A DNA stretch of 64,000 nucleotides from JAWPMT01 sp965227935 (GTDB taxonomy: Bacteria > Bacteroidota > Bacteroidia > Cytophagales > Cyclobacteriaceae): assembly GCA_965227935.1 (NCBI GenBank), contig CBDDGS010000019.1, forward strand, positions 930,001 to 994,000, read 5' to 3'. Each line of letters opens with the position of its first letter. Within the stretch, counting starts at the first letter, position 1. Positions 45,396-54,587 of this stretch are shown here, one piece after another. Both the position numbers and the translations under genes were made by a program. The notes below the pieces were generated by a model. That model was given only the letters and a program-made list of their open reading frames with translations. It was not told where the DNA came from and searched no databases.

Positions 45396-45403
45396 TAGTT
45401 TTG
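45396..45403 (+). promoter_or_regulatory. Candidate -7 element upstream of the TlpA-like gene
   Basis: TAGTTTTG fits TAnnTTTG and would give a transcript start about 20 bases before ATG 45432. A TTG lies at 45369-45371, a few bases too far upstream for an ideal -33. Confidence 0.35.
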
Positions 45404-45431
45404 CAGTTTCAAAATCTGGAAATACACAAAC

Positions 45432-46091
45432 ATGAGAAAACTAGTACTAATCCTTTTGATCATGGTGTCGGGATGGGCGCACGCCCAAATAGAGGTGACG
45501 ATCAATGGCGATCCCAATGACAGCACAGTCATCAAACAAAAGAATGCCCTTGAAGCAAAGGGCTTTGTCGTGAAAGTTGAAAACCTCAAGGAGGGTGAAG
45601 AGCCCGAGCCGACTGGTGATGTCGCCTTTATAAAAAAGTACACTGGTCAAGACCTTCCGGATTTTGAGTATGCCGACCTCTCAGGTACCACCGTCAGCAG
45701 TAGTGCCCTGGCAGGCAAGAAAGTCCATATCAACTTTTGGAGTGTCACTTGCAAGCCTTGTATCGAGGAGTTTCCGGAGTTGAACGAACTGAAGGAGAAG
45801 TACGATGATGGGCAGACGGTCTTCATCGCCTTTGCCCCTGAGTCAAAAAAGAAGGTCGAGAGGATCCTCAGTAGGTTCCCGCTCGAGTACACAATCATCA
45901 GTGATGCCGAGGAACTCTATGAGCAATTAGGTATCAATGGTTATCCCAAAAACTTCTTCGTCAACTCAAATGGAGTGATCAAGAAAGTGACGGATGGCAC
46001 CAACTACAAAGGAGAAGTGCGCAATGGGGAGCTCGTAATGATCCCCGACAACTTCCCAATCTACGATGAGATCATGAGCTCGCTGGAGTGA
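45432..46091 (+). CDS. TlpA-like exported thiol-disulfide oxidoreductase
   Basis: 219 residues: signal peptide (RKLVLILLIMVSGWAHAQ), a 60-residue acidic pre-domain, then a thioredoxin fold with active site WSVTCKPC (C107, C110) and a FLAP-like SALAGKKVHINFW start. The cis-Pro region is NGYPKNFFV. It reduces or exchanges disulfides in the periplasm. The variant motif CKPC is common in TlpA/ResA relatives. Confidence 0.9.
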   Translation: MRKLVLILLIMVSGWAHAQIEVTINGDPNDSTVIKQKNALEAKGFVVKVENLKEGEEPEPTGDVAFIKKYTGQDLPDFEYADLSGTTVSSSALAGKKVHINFWSVTCKPCIEEFPELNELKEKYDDGQTVFIAFAPESKKKVERILSRFPLEYTIISDAEELYEQLGINGYPKNFFVNSNGVIKKVTDGTNYKGEVRNGELVMIPDNFPIYDEIMSSLE

Positions 46092-46438
46092 CTTCATTCT
46101 AATCCCTCTCTTGAGGGTCTGGTAATGCTATTAAGTTGAAGCTTGATTCTGTTGGCTTTTTCATCCTGCCGCGCCGTGGGCTAGCCTTTGGGCTCCTACG
46201 CTAAAGCTTCGGCGAAAGCGTGCGGCCGATGGAGGCCCTCGAAAAGCAATGTCATTTGACGCTAGGAAGCGCGCGGCTAGTGAAATCTATTGATGTTGCT
46301 AGACAAATTGTCTATGGATTTGTGAAGATCCCTCATTCGTCGGGATGACCTATAGAGACTTGCTTTTCAGGATTGCCATGTTTGCCTTCAAAATCTGGAT
46401 ACGCTTCTCCGCCGCTGTTGGTGTCTTCAACAGCCTGA
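46092..46438. other. 347-base gene-free region with palindromes
   Basis: A hairpin CCCTC-TCTT-GAGGG lies at 46104-46117 just after the TlpA-like stop, without a T-run. A perfect 15-base palindrome (TAGACAA-A-TTGTCTA) lies at 46300-46314, possibly a protein binding site. A GTTGGTGTCTTCA segment near 46418 resembles the one at 47233. No gene is supported. Confidence 0.45.
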
Positions 46439-47140
46439 CTACTGCGTTGTAAGCTCAATCCCCTCGAATGCGACACTCAAATCCGCCACTGTCGCTCCAG
46501 TAACGGAGGTATAGATATTGAATCCCACGTGCAAGGTCTCAGGGAGGTCAGGACGCTCGTAAGTTTCAACGGCAGTCCATGCGCGCGTGCTTCCCACATC
46601 CCTACGATAGAGGGTGAAAGCGTCACCCTCCCGGGTCATGCGAAGCTCAGCCTCTGAGAGATTGTCGTCGTAAGGAGTGAAGGTAGAGACGCTGTTCAGG
46701 GTGGTTTTCGTTTCCACGCCCACACCAGCAGGGTTTCTCCCAACAACAATATGGACATAGTTCTCACCTCCGGCATCGTCAGGGTTTCTGGCCATGAGGC
46801 CGCCAAGGCACACGTTGCAGTCAGGTGCTTGCGTGTTGTCAGAGGAACGTTGGGCCTTGACGGTGGCGCTGATGGAAAAGTCACCGGTGATCTCTGTGTA
46901 TAGCAGGCCGGCTTGATCACCCTGAAACCAGATAGCGTTTTGCGTCAGGTCCAGTCTAAGATCACTGCCTTCTTCGGTGAGTCCGAAAACTACCGGGCTC
47001 AATGAATAAAATTGGTAGGTACCCAGCGACCAATCGCCGTCGCCCGGCGTCGGATCATCGTCATCATCGGAGCTTGAGCAGCCAACGAAAAAAACGGAAA
47101 TTACAAGGAGGATGGAGAGGTAGTTAGTGAGCGGCTTCAT
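46439..47140 (-). CDS. Surface-type lipoprotein with a DUF1349/ConA-like beta-sandwich
   Basis: 233 residues. The lipobox ends at Cys21, followed by SSSDDDDD, the acidic export signal of surface lipoproteins in this phylum. The body (DQAGLLYTEITGDFSISATV, GLMARNPDD, AELRMTREGDAFTLYRR, VGFNIYTS) matches the DUF1349-like jelly-roll that often recognises glycans. It is divergent from the alcohol dehydrogenase gene. No coupling to other genes. Confidence 0.75.
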   Translation of the reverse strand: MKPLTNYLSILLVISVFFVGCSSSDDDDDPTPGDGDWSLGTYQFYSLSPVVFGLTEEGSDLRLDLTQNAIWFQGDQAGLLYTEITGDFSISATVKAQRSSDNTQAPDCNVCLGGLMARNPDDAGGENYVHIVVGRNPAGVGVETKTTLNSVSTFTPYDDNLSEAELRMTREGDAFTLYRRDVGSTRAWTAVETYERPDLPETLHVGFNIYTSVTGATVADLSVAFEGIELTTQ

Positions 47141-47232
47141 GTTAGGTACAACGGGATGTCGTGTTATTTGTTGTTACCCATTACCCGAGCCAATTCCATA
47201 CCACTTTTGACCTTTGTCACTGTCTAGCCACT

Positions 47233-47298
47233 GTTGGTGTTTTCACCAACCGTCTGAAGGAGTTGATCGAGATCCAAGTCGTAGGTGGAAACACCAAC
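47233..47298. repeat. Inverted repeat in the gap before the alcohol dehydrogenase
   Basis: GTTGGTGTTTTCACC (47233-47247) and GGTGGAAACACCAAC (47284-47298) are reverse complements but for one base. Each half is also a small hairpin by itself: GTTGGTG-TTTT-CACCAAC and GGTG-GAAA-CACC. It may act on the divergent promoters of the lipoprotein and dehydrogenase genes, or be a REP-type element. Confidence 0.55.
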
Positions 47299-47378
47299 GG
47301 CGGCGCAACCACAGGTTCAACCTGGATTTTTGTGCTATCTGGCCCTTTGGGATATGAGTATCTCGCTAAATTGAGCTC

Positions 47379-48389
47379 ATGGACTACATCGTTTGTGAAC
47401 AGCCGGGACAGTTGCTCCTTAAGCAAAAAAATACGCCAAGACCTGATAGTGGCCAGGCCCTTATCAAAATAGAGCGAGTCGGTGTCTGTGGGACGGATTT
47501 GCATGCCTACGCCGGCAATCAGGCGTTTTTCACCTATCCCCGGATTCTCGGTCATGAGTTGGCAGCGAGTGTGGTCGAAGTAGCGGAGGGATCATCTCTG
47601 GCCACCGGTGAGCAGGTCGTCGTCATGCCGTATGTTAATTGTGGAACCTGTATTGCCTGCCGAAAGGGCAAGACGAACTGCTGCCAGGCATTGAAAGTGC
47701 TGGGAGTCCACACAGATGGGGGTATGCAGCAGCACATTGCGGTTGATGAACGGCTATTGATACCTGCACCAGGTTTATCTCTCGAGCAGATGGCCATCGT
47801 TGAGCCTTTGGGTATAGGTGCCCATGCGGTCCGGCGAGCTGCGCTGGAGGAGGGTGAATTCGTTGTAGTGATCGGATGTGGACCCATTGGGTTGGGCCTC
47901 ATGAAAATGGCTCAGGTGCAGGGTGCGAATGTGATCGCCCTGGACGTGAATGACCAGCGTCTGGCTTATGCCAAGGATGTCTTGGGGGTGGACTACACAG
48001 TGAATGTGAACGATGATGCTTTAGATACGATCCTCGAACTGACTGGAGGCGATCTGGCCACAGCCGTTTTTGACGCCACGGGTCACCCTGCGGCGCTGGA
48101 ATCCGGTCCCAGGTACATGGCCCATGGTGGCCGCTATATCCTTGTCGGCCTGTACAATGGAGAGCTGTCTTTCCATCACCCATCCATTCATTCGAAGGAG
48201 ACAACAATTATGTGCAGCCGCAATGCGACGATGGAGGATTTCCAACATGTAATAGAGGTGCTTAGTAGCGGCGCTTTTCCGTCCTCATCTTTCATCACGC
48301 ATGAGGTGGGTTACAAAGACATGATCGCCAACTTCGATCACTGGATAAAGCCAGAAAACGGCGTCATTAAGGCCATGGTGCACTTTTGA
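47379..48389 (+). CDS. Zinc-dependent alcohol/polyol dehydrogenase (MDR family)
   Basis: 336 residues. Catalytic zinc ligands Cys37 (GVCGTDLH), His59-Glu60 (GHE); structural zinc cysteines C88, C91, C94, C102; NAD(P) site VIGCGPIGLG. The family includes sorbitol, threonine, L-idonate and galactonate dehydrogenases. The best guess is oxidation of a sugar acid or polyol, given the nearby glycan genes. It converges on a DUF1501 gene with a 6-base gap. Confidence 0.9.
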   Translation: MDYIVCEQPGQLLLKQKNTPRPDSGQALIKIERVGVCGTDLHAYAGNQAFFTYPRILGHELAASVVEVAEGSSLATGEQVVVMPYVNCGTCIACRKGKTNCCQALKVLGVHTDGGMQQHIAVDERLLIPAPGLSLEQMAIVEPLGIGAHAVRRAALEEGEFVVVIGCGPIGLGLMKMAQVQGANVIALDVNDQRLAYAKDVLGVDYTVNVNDDALDTILELTGGDLATAVFDATGHPAALESGPRYMAHGGRYILVGLYNGELSFHHPSIHSKETTIMCSRNATMEDFQHVIEVLSSGAFPSSSFITHEVGYKDMIANFDHWIKPENGVIKAMVHF

Positions 48390-48395
48390 GCAAGA

Positions 48396-49841
48396 TCAGC
48401 TCAAGATGTCTTTTACGACATGGCCATGCACGTCGGTAAGGCGGAAACGTCGTCCCTGGTATTTGAAAGTAAGTCGCTCGTGGTCCACTCCCATGAGGTG
48501 CATCAGCGTAGCCTGAAAATCGTGTACATGCACCGGCTTTTCTACGACATTGTAGCTGAAGTCATCTGTGGCGCCGTACACCATTCCTGGCCTGACACCA
48601 GCGCCTGCCATCCACATCGTAAAGCAACCGGGGTGGTGATCACGACCGTAATTGGTGGCTGTCAGCTGTCCTTGAGAGAAACTAGTGCGCCCAAATTCTC
48701 CACCCCAAATGACCAAAGTATCTTCCAATAGGCCTCTTTGTTTCAGGTCTTGAATCAGAGCAGCCGTCGGCTGGTCGGTATCTTTTGCCTGCTTCTGAAT
48801 ACCTCTCGGTAAGTTGCCGTGCTGGTCCCAGCCAGTGTGATAGAGCTGGATGAACTTCACATCACGCTCGGCCAGTTTGCGAGCCAGTAGGCAATTGGCG
48901 GCATAAGAGCCGGGCTTTTTGACGTCTTCGCCGTACATCTCATAGACATAGTCGGGCTCTCCAGAGATATCAACAGCATCCGGAACGGATGTCTGCATGC
49001 GAAACGCCATCTCATACTGATTGATCTTCGAGTTGATCTCGGGATCACCCCAACGGTCCAATTGCAGTTCGTTGAGTTGCTTAATCCGATCGAGTGCCCT
49101 CCTGCGGTCCTCTTTCTCTATGCCATGAGGGTTATTGAGATAGAGCACAGGGTCTTTTCCAGAACGGAATTGGACACCCTGGTGATGGGAGGGAAGGAAG
49201 CCGTTGTTCCACGACAGCGAATTCAGGGGCTGCCCTCCGCCACCATGGGAGACCATGACGACGAAGTTGGGCAGGTTGTCATTGTCCGAGCCGAGGCCAT
49301 AACTCAACCACGATCCAATGGATGGGCGCCCGCTGATCTGCGAGCCGGTTTGGACGAACATCACAGCAGGTTCATGATTGATCGCTTCTGTGAAGACAGA
49401 TTTGACGATGCACAGGTCATCGACAATCTTCGCCGTGTGTGGAAAGAGCTCGCTCACCCACGCGCCGGACTGCCCGTACTGCTGGAAATCATAAATTGAC
49501 CTCACCAACGGAAATGTCGACTGGCTGGCGACCATCCCCGAATTGCGCTGGGTCCCTCGAATGGAGTCGGGTATCTCCTGCCCGTGCCATTTGTCCAGAA
49601 GGGGTTTGTAGTCGAAGGTCTCTATTTGGGAGGGTCCACCACTCTGGAATAGGTAAATCACGCGTTTCGCCTTGGCAGGAAAGTGGCCTGTCCCCAGTAT
49701 GCCGCCACCGCCATTGCCTGTGTTTGCCGCCAAGGCCTTCCCACTTAGCAGCTGCGAGAGGGCAAGGGATCCTATGCCCAATCCCGTCTTCTTGATGAAG
49801 TCTCGTCGCGATTGTTGATGAAATAGTTCTTGAGGAGCCAT
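48396..49841 (-). CDS. DUF1501 protein, Tat-exported, sulfatase-like fold (copy B)
   Basis: 481 residues. Tat signal SRRDFIKKTG, then RVIYLFQSGGPSQIETFDYKP and the GGGQPLNSLSWNNGFLP and IWGGEFGRTSFSQG motifs of DUF1501, an alkaline-phosphatase-superfamily branch. About 8 bases downstream of the paired PSD1 gene. The last seven residues before the stop, GHVVKDILS, are shared with copy A. Function of DUF1501/PSD1 pairs is not established, though they are often linked to sulfatases and glycan use. Confidence 0.9.
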   Translation of the reverse strand: MAPQELFHQQSRRDFIKKTGLGIGSLALSQLLSGKALAANTGNGGGGILGTGHFPAKAKRVIYLFQSGGPSQIETFDYKPLLDKWHGQEIPDSIRGTQRNSGMVASQSTFPLVRSIYDFQQYGQSGAWVSELFPHTAKIVDDLCIVKSVFTEAINHEPAVMFVQTGSQISGRPSIGSWLSYGLGSDNDNLPNFVVMVSHGGGGQPLNSLSWNNGFLPSHHQGVQFRSGKDPVLYLNNPHGIEKEDRRRALDRIKQLNELQLDRWGDPEINSKINQYEMAFRMQTSVPDAVDISGEPDYVYEMYGEDVKKPGSYAANCLLARKLAERDVKFIQLYHTGWDQHGNLPRGIQKQAKDTDQPTAALIQDLKQRGLLEDTLVIWGGEFGRTSFSQGQLTATNYGRDHHPGCFTMWMAGAGVRPGMVYGATDDFSYNVVEKPVHVHDFQATLMHLMGVDHERLTFKYQGRRFRLTDVHGHVVKDILS

Positions 49842-49849
49842 GGCTGTGA

Positions 49850-52800
49850 CTACTTTTTGGTGAAGGCTTCGGTGGTGTTCATGATCGAGCTGACAACGAC
49901 GCCCAGGGCAGCAATTTCTGACGGATTCAGATCGTCATTCCAGGGCTGTTCGCCTGAACTCAGAAAGGCCAGTGCTTTGGACTCGTCCTTGACGAAGTTC
50001 TCCAACTCTTCATTGTAAAATTCATCGAGCACCTGCTGCTCCTCAATGCCCGGCGCTCGTCCGGTCAGCAGCCGAAATGCTTTCTGTAATCTCTTCGACG
50101 TATCTGCTTCCGATGTGATGAGTTCTTCCGCCAGCACCCTCGAAGCCTCTACGTACTGGGGGTCGTTGAGCAATGCGAGCGCCTGCAGTGGGGTGTTGCT
50201 GACCTTACGACGCACAGCACATGCGCCCCGGTCCGCGACATCGAATATCTGCATCGCCGGGGGAGGGGACTGCCGCTTCCATATCGTATAGAGGCTACGA
50301 CGGTAGAGTCCGTCGCCGGGCTCCTGCAGATACCTGTAGGCCCAATGCTTGGTCGTGAGCTCGGTCCACAATCCCTCTGGTTGGTAGGGATAGGCACTTT
50401 CTCCTCCGCGCTGGTCTACGAGCAGCCCACTGATGGCGAGCGCGTTGTCGCGAATCATCTCAGCAGGGAGTCTGTACCTGGGGCCGCGGGCGAGCAATGT
50501 ATTTTCAGGGTCTTTGCTCAATAGTTCAGGGGTGACTTCGGAGCTTTGGCGATAGGTCGCCGACATCACGATCATCTTGTGCAATGCCTTTATATCCCAA
50601 CCGCTCTCTACGAATTGCAGGGCCAGCCAATCGAGCAACTCGGGGTGGCTGGGCAGACTACCTTGTGCGCCGAAGTCTTCGGCAGTCTCGACGATGCCCT
50701 TGCCAAAATACATTTGCCAGATGCGATTGACATACACCCGAGCGGTGAGCGGATTTTTTTTTGTCAAACAACCATTGAGTGAGCCCGATCCGGTTTCTGG
50801 GATAATCCCCAAAGGGCAAGACACTTTCTGGCGTATTGGGGTGGACCGGTGTTGTCGGCTGACTGTAGACGCCGCGGTCGAGGATGAAGGTTGGCCTCGG
50901 TTCAGGGAGATCGCCCATCACCATGATCTCGGTGATGTCGCTTATGAAGTGGTTTTCGTTATCTCGGACGTCTTTCAGCTGCTCTCGTTTCATACGAGCG
51001 ACTGGATCGAGCACAGTGAAGTAGTGGTCTTGGAGGAGGTCGCGGTATTGATCCTTGTTGGTGTAGGTCGATTCGATCTGCTCCGGATCATTCAAATACA
51101 GTACTTCCAACTCGGACAACTCGCGATCGAAGATCTGGATCTCGTCTATACCGCCGTTTTTGAAGGGAATGAATTTGTCGCGAGCGCCGAGCGTGATCCC
51201 CTCAAAACCATAGGTATGTATGTCGGGCTCCCACAAAATGCTCTTGTAGAGATGGTCGTAATCGATCGTCACCGGTTGTTTCTTCCCATCAACGAAGAGC
51301 GATATCCCCGATGCCTTGCTTGAGCCATCGTAAGTGACCGTGATCTGACTCCATTTTCCGATAGGAATGGGGTTCTTCGTAGTCACTTGCAGGGCGTTTT
51401 GAGGCCAACTCCTGGCGATGATGAACTGCAGGAGATTGTCTTGGAGGTGGAGTGAGTAGCCCTTCAAACCCAGCCTAATAGATTCGGAGTGCCAAAGCAC
51501 ACCCGCCTCAGGATAGAGGGTGTCCGGTCGTAGGGCCAGTTGGAAGGAGAACGGATCAGTACGGTCGTACCAGCCAATCTTTTCTCCCAACTTTAATTTG
51601 TTGTAGTCGCTGACGTAGAATGCGTTACCCTTGAATCCTTCACCCATTACTGGCTGCCTCAACGTGGCGTTGGCACCTGTGCCAATGGCTTCTGCGCTTG
51701 TGAACGTCTTCTCGCGATCAGTGGGCTTTATGTCGTCCAGCGGGTAGTAGGCGGTCAAGCTTTTCGATAGCGTCGTCTGTAGATCTTCCACTTTGGCTGA
51801 CCTCAACCAATTATCAAAGGATGCTTCCTGCTGGTAGGTCTGACTGACCTCCTTTTCATACCTCGAGATCATCGCTTGGAGCTTTTCTATCTCCTGATCT
51901 TCCACTTCACTACTAAGCAGTAGTGCCGGTCCTGGAACCTGCCCGGGTCCATAGACAGCTGTGCCAAGCTCAAAAGTGCTATTGAAAAACGCGAACAGCT
52001 CGTAATAGTTCTTCTGCGAAATCGGGTCGTACTTGTGATCATGACACCTGGCACATTCCAGTGACAGGCCCATGATCCCCGTGCCGAGGGTATTGGTTCG
52101 GTCTGCCACGTACTCCACCCTATACTCCTCAAAGACAATCCCGGCCTCGCCATTCTTTTTGTGCAGTCTGTTGAAGGCCGTAGCCAGCGTGCTTTCTTTG
52201 GAAGCGTCAGGGATCTGGTCGCCAGCGAGTTGCCACGTGATGAACTGATCGTAGGGCATGTTGTCATTGAAAGCACCAATGACCCAATTGCGCCACGGTG
52301 AGAAGTCGCGATGCTTGTCGTCCAGATAGCCATCACTGTCAGCATATCGCGCCACATCCATCCACGTCGCCGCCATACGCTCTCCATACGATGGTGAGGA
52401 CAATAGGCGATCCACCAGTCGCTCGTAGGCATCGGGAGTATTATCAGCGACAAACTGATCGATTTCTCCCAAGCCGGGTGGCAATCCCGTCAAATCGAAA
52501 CTGAGGCGTCTGATGAGTGTCTCTTTGGATGCTGCCTGCGAGGGCGCGAGGCCTTCTCTTTCCAGTCTGCTCAATACAAACTGGTCGATTGGCTGCCTTA
52601 CCCAGGATTCTTCTTCGACAGGCGGCGGCTCCTTTTCCTCTGGTGGTGTAAAAGCCCAGTGGGGCTTGTATTCGGCTCCTTGCTCAATCCACCTGGCGAG
52701 GATGGCGACCTCTTTGTCGGAGAGTTGAAGGTGTGAATCTGGCGGCGGCATCACTTGCTCGGGATCCCCTGAAATCATTCTGGCAAACGCTTCACTGCGC

Positions 52801-53102
52801 GCCAAAGAGCGTGGGACAATGGCTTGACCAGCTCCGCTCTCCAATGCTTTGATGGCTCCGTCTCGTGTATCTAGGCGCAGACCGGCCTTCCGGTTGCCCA
52901 CGTCCGGTCCGTGGCACAGAAAGCAATTGTCCGAGAGGATGGGTCGTACGTGAAAGTTATAATCGACCTGGTCAGGAAGGGCGTCATCGAAGGCAGCAAT
53001 CCATTCGGGTTTTGTATCACCACAGCTGAGAACGAGAACCCCCAGCATGGTCATCAGAAGCCAGAAGCGGCGATTGTCAATATGGCCTCTCTGCCGATCC
53101 AT
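49850..53102 (-). pseudogene. PSD1-type cytochrome-c/DUF1549/LamG/DUF1553 protein, frameshifted (copy B)
   Basis: Two overlapping frames make one gene: 53102-50658 carries lipobox Cys27, the heme-type motif C60-F-L-C63-H, DUF1549, a LamG-like domain and the start of DUF1553; 50824-49850 carries the rest of DUF1553. The break is in an A9 run (T9 on the + strand, 50754-50762). With eight A's the frame reads through DKKNPLTARVYVNRIWQ, which aligns with DPDHPLTARVAVNRFWQ in copy A. The repaired product would be 1,083 residues, the same length as copy A. It could be a true frameshift, phase variation, transcriptional slippage or a sequencing error. Its ATG overlaps the stop of the DUF1501 copy A gene (TGATG). 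Confidence 0.85.
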
Positions 53103-54583
53103 CAGCTAAGAATGTCTTTGACGACGTGGCCATGCACGTCGGTGAGTCGGAAACGCCTTCCCTGAGTTTTGAACGTCAATCGTTCATGATCGATGCCGAG
53201 GATATGGAGCAGGGTGGCATGGAAGTCGTGAACGTGGACGGGGTTCTCCGTGATATTGTAGCTGAAGTCGTCGGTGGCGCCATAGGTAAATCCTGGCTTC
53301 ACACCGGCGCCGGCCATCCACATCGTGAAGCACCTTGGGTGATGGTCGCGGCCGTAGTTGTCATTGGTGAGCTTGCCCTGCGAATACACTGTGCGACCAA
53401 ATTCGCCACCCCAGATCACCAATGTATCTTCCAACAGTCCTCGCTGCTTCAGATCCTGCACCAGGGCTGCCGTCGGCTGGTCGGTCATTTGGCATTGGTT
53501 TTTGATGCCACCGGGCAGGTAGGAGTGCTGGTCCCAACCACGCTGGTAGAGCTGCACAAACTTCACCCCCTTTTCCAGGAGTTTTCTCGCCAGTAAGCAA
53601 TTGGCGCCATAGGTCCCCGGATCGCGGCTGTCCTCCCCGTACATGTCGAAGATGTAATCCGGTTCATCGGATAAATCCGTCACTTCCGGTACCGATGATT
53701 GCATGCGGTAGGCCATTTCATACTGGGAGATGCGTGCATTGATTTCGGGGTCACCGTAGGTGCCTTGTTGTACCTCGTTCAGCTGCTTGAGATAGTCGAG
53801 CATTCGGGCCCGGTCTTCGCCATCGTAGTGCTCTGGATTGTTGAGGTAAAGCACAGGGTCTTTTCCTGAGCGGAACTGGACTCCCTGGTACTCGGTGGGC
53901 AGAAACCCATTGCCCCAAAGCCGTGCGTACAAAGGCTGTCCTCCGCCTTTCTTCGATACCAGCACGATAAAAGTAGGCAGGTTGTCGTTGTCCGAACCAA
54001 GGCCGTAGCTGACCCACGAACCTATGGAGGGCCTGCCCGCTAATTGATGGCCTGTCTGAAAGAAGGTGATAGCTGGATCGTGATTGATCTGCTCGGTGTA
54101 GAGGGACTTGACGAAGCATAAATCGTCCACGATCTTGGCCGTATGCGGCATCAACTCGCTGACCCAGGCGCGACTCTCGCCGTACTGTTGGAAGTCATAG
54201 ATCGAAGGTGCGATGGGTAACGACGTTTGCTGAGCGCTCATGCCCGTGAGTCGCTGACCCTGCCGGACAGAATCCGGGAGTTGGTCGCCAAACATCTCCT
54301 TGAGTCGTGGCTTGTAGTCGTAGGTCTCGAACTGTGAAGGTCCGCCGCTCTGAAATAGGTAGACAACGCGCTTGGCCTTTGGCGCGAAATGAGGTAGCGC
54401 CTGGAGTAATGGATCCGTGGTCGGAGCTGAGTTCGCGAGTAGTCGGTTGGTGCCCAGCAGTGAACCCAATGCAATCGACCCTAGCCCCAACGATGTCTTT
54501 GTAAGGAACTGGCGTCTGTCCATGCGGGACTCTGCCGCTCGGAGGTCGGGATGATTACTTCTGACAGGTTCGTGGTGACACAT
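53102..54583 (-). CDS. DUF1501 protein, Tat-exported (copy A)
   Basis: 493 residues. The Tat motif DRRQFLTKTSLG begins at residue 22; a later ATG at 54523 would start right there. Then RVVYLFQSGGPSQFETYDYKP and IWGGEFGRTVYSQG as in copy B. The two copies share most motifs and the same C-terminal tail, so they are duplicates. It lies 4 bases downstream of PSD1 copy A and overlaps PSD1 copy B by one base. Confidence 0.9.
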   Translation of the reverse strand: MCHHEPVRSNHPDLRAAESRMDRRQFLTKTSLGLGSIALGSLLGTNRLLANSAPTTDPLLQALPHFAPKAKRVVYLFQSGGPSQFETYDYKPRLKEMFGDQLPDSVRQGQRLTGMSAQQTSLPIAPSIYDFQQYGESRAWVSELMPHTAKIVDDLCFVKSLYTEQINHDPAITFFQTGHQLAGRPSIGSWVSYGLGSDNDNLPTFIVLVSKKGGGQPLYARLWGNGFLPTEYQGVQFRSGKDPVLYLNNPEHYDGEDRARMLDYLKQLNEVQQGTYGDPEINARISQYEMAYRMQSSVPEVTDLSDEPDYIFDMYGEDSRDPGTYGANCLLARKLLEKGVKFVQLYQRGWDQHSYLPGGIKNQCQMTDQPTAALVQDLKQRGLLEDTLVIWGGEFGRTVYSQGKLTNDNYGRDHHPRCFTMWMAGAGVKPGFTYGATDDFSYNITENPVHVHDFHATLLHILGIDHERLTFKTQGRRFRLTDVHGHVVKDILS

Positions 54584-54587
54584 CTTT

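Noticed and set aside
50577..51323. 248-codon open frame on the + strand
   Set aside because: Antisense to the PSD1 copy B gene; no family motif, and the real gene's domains run through it.
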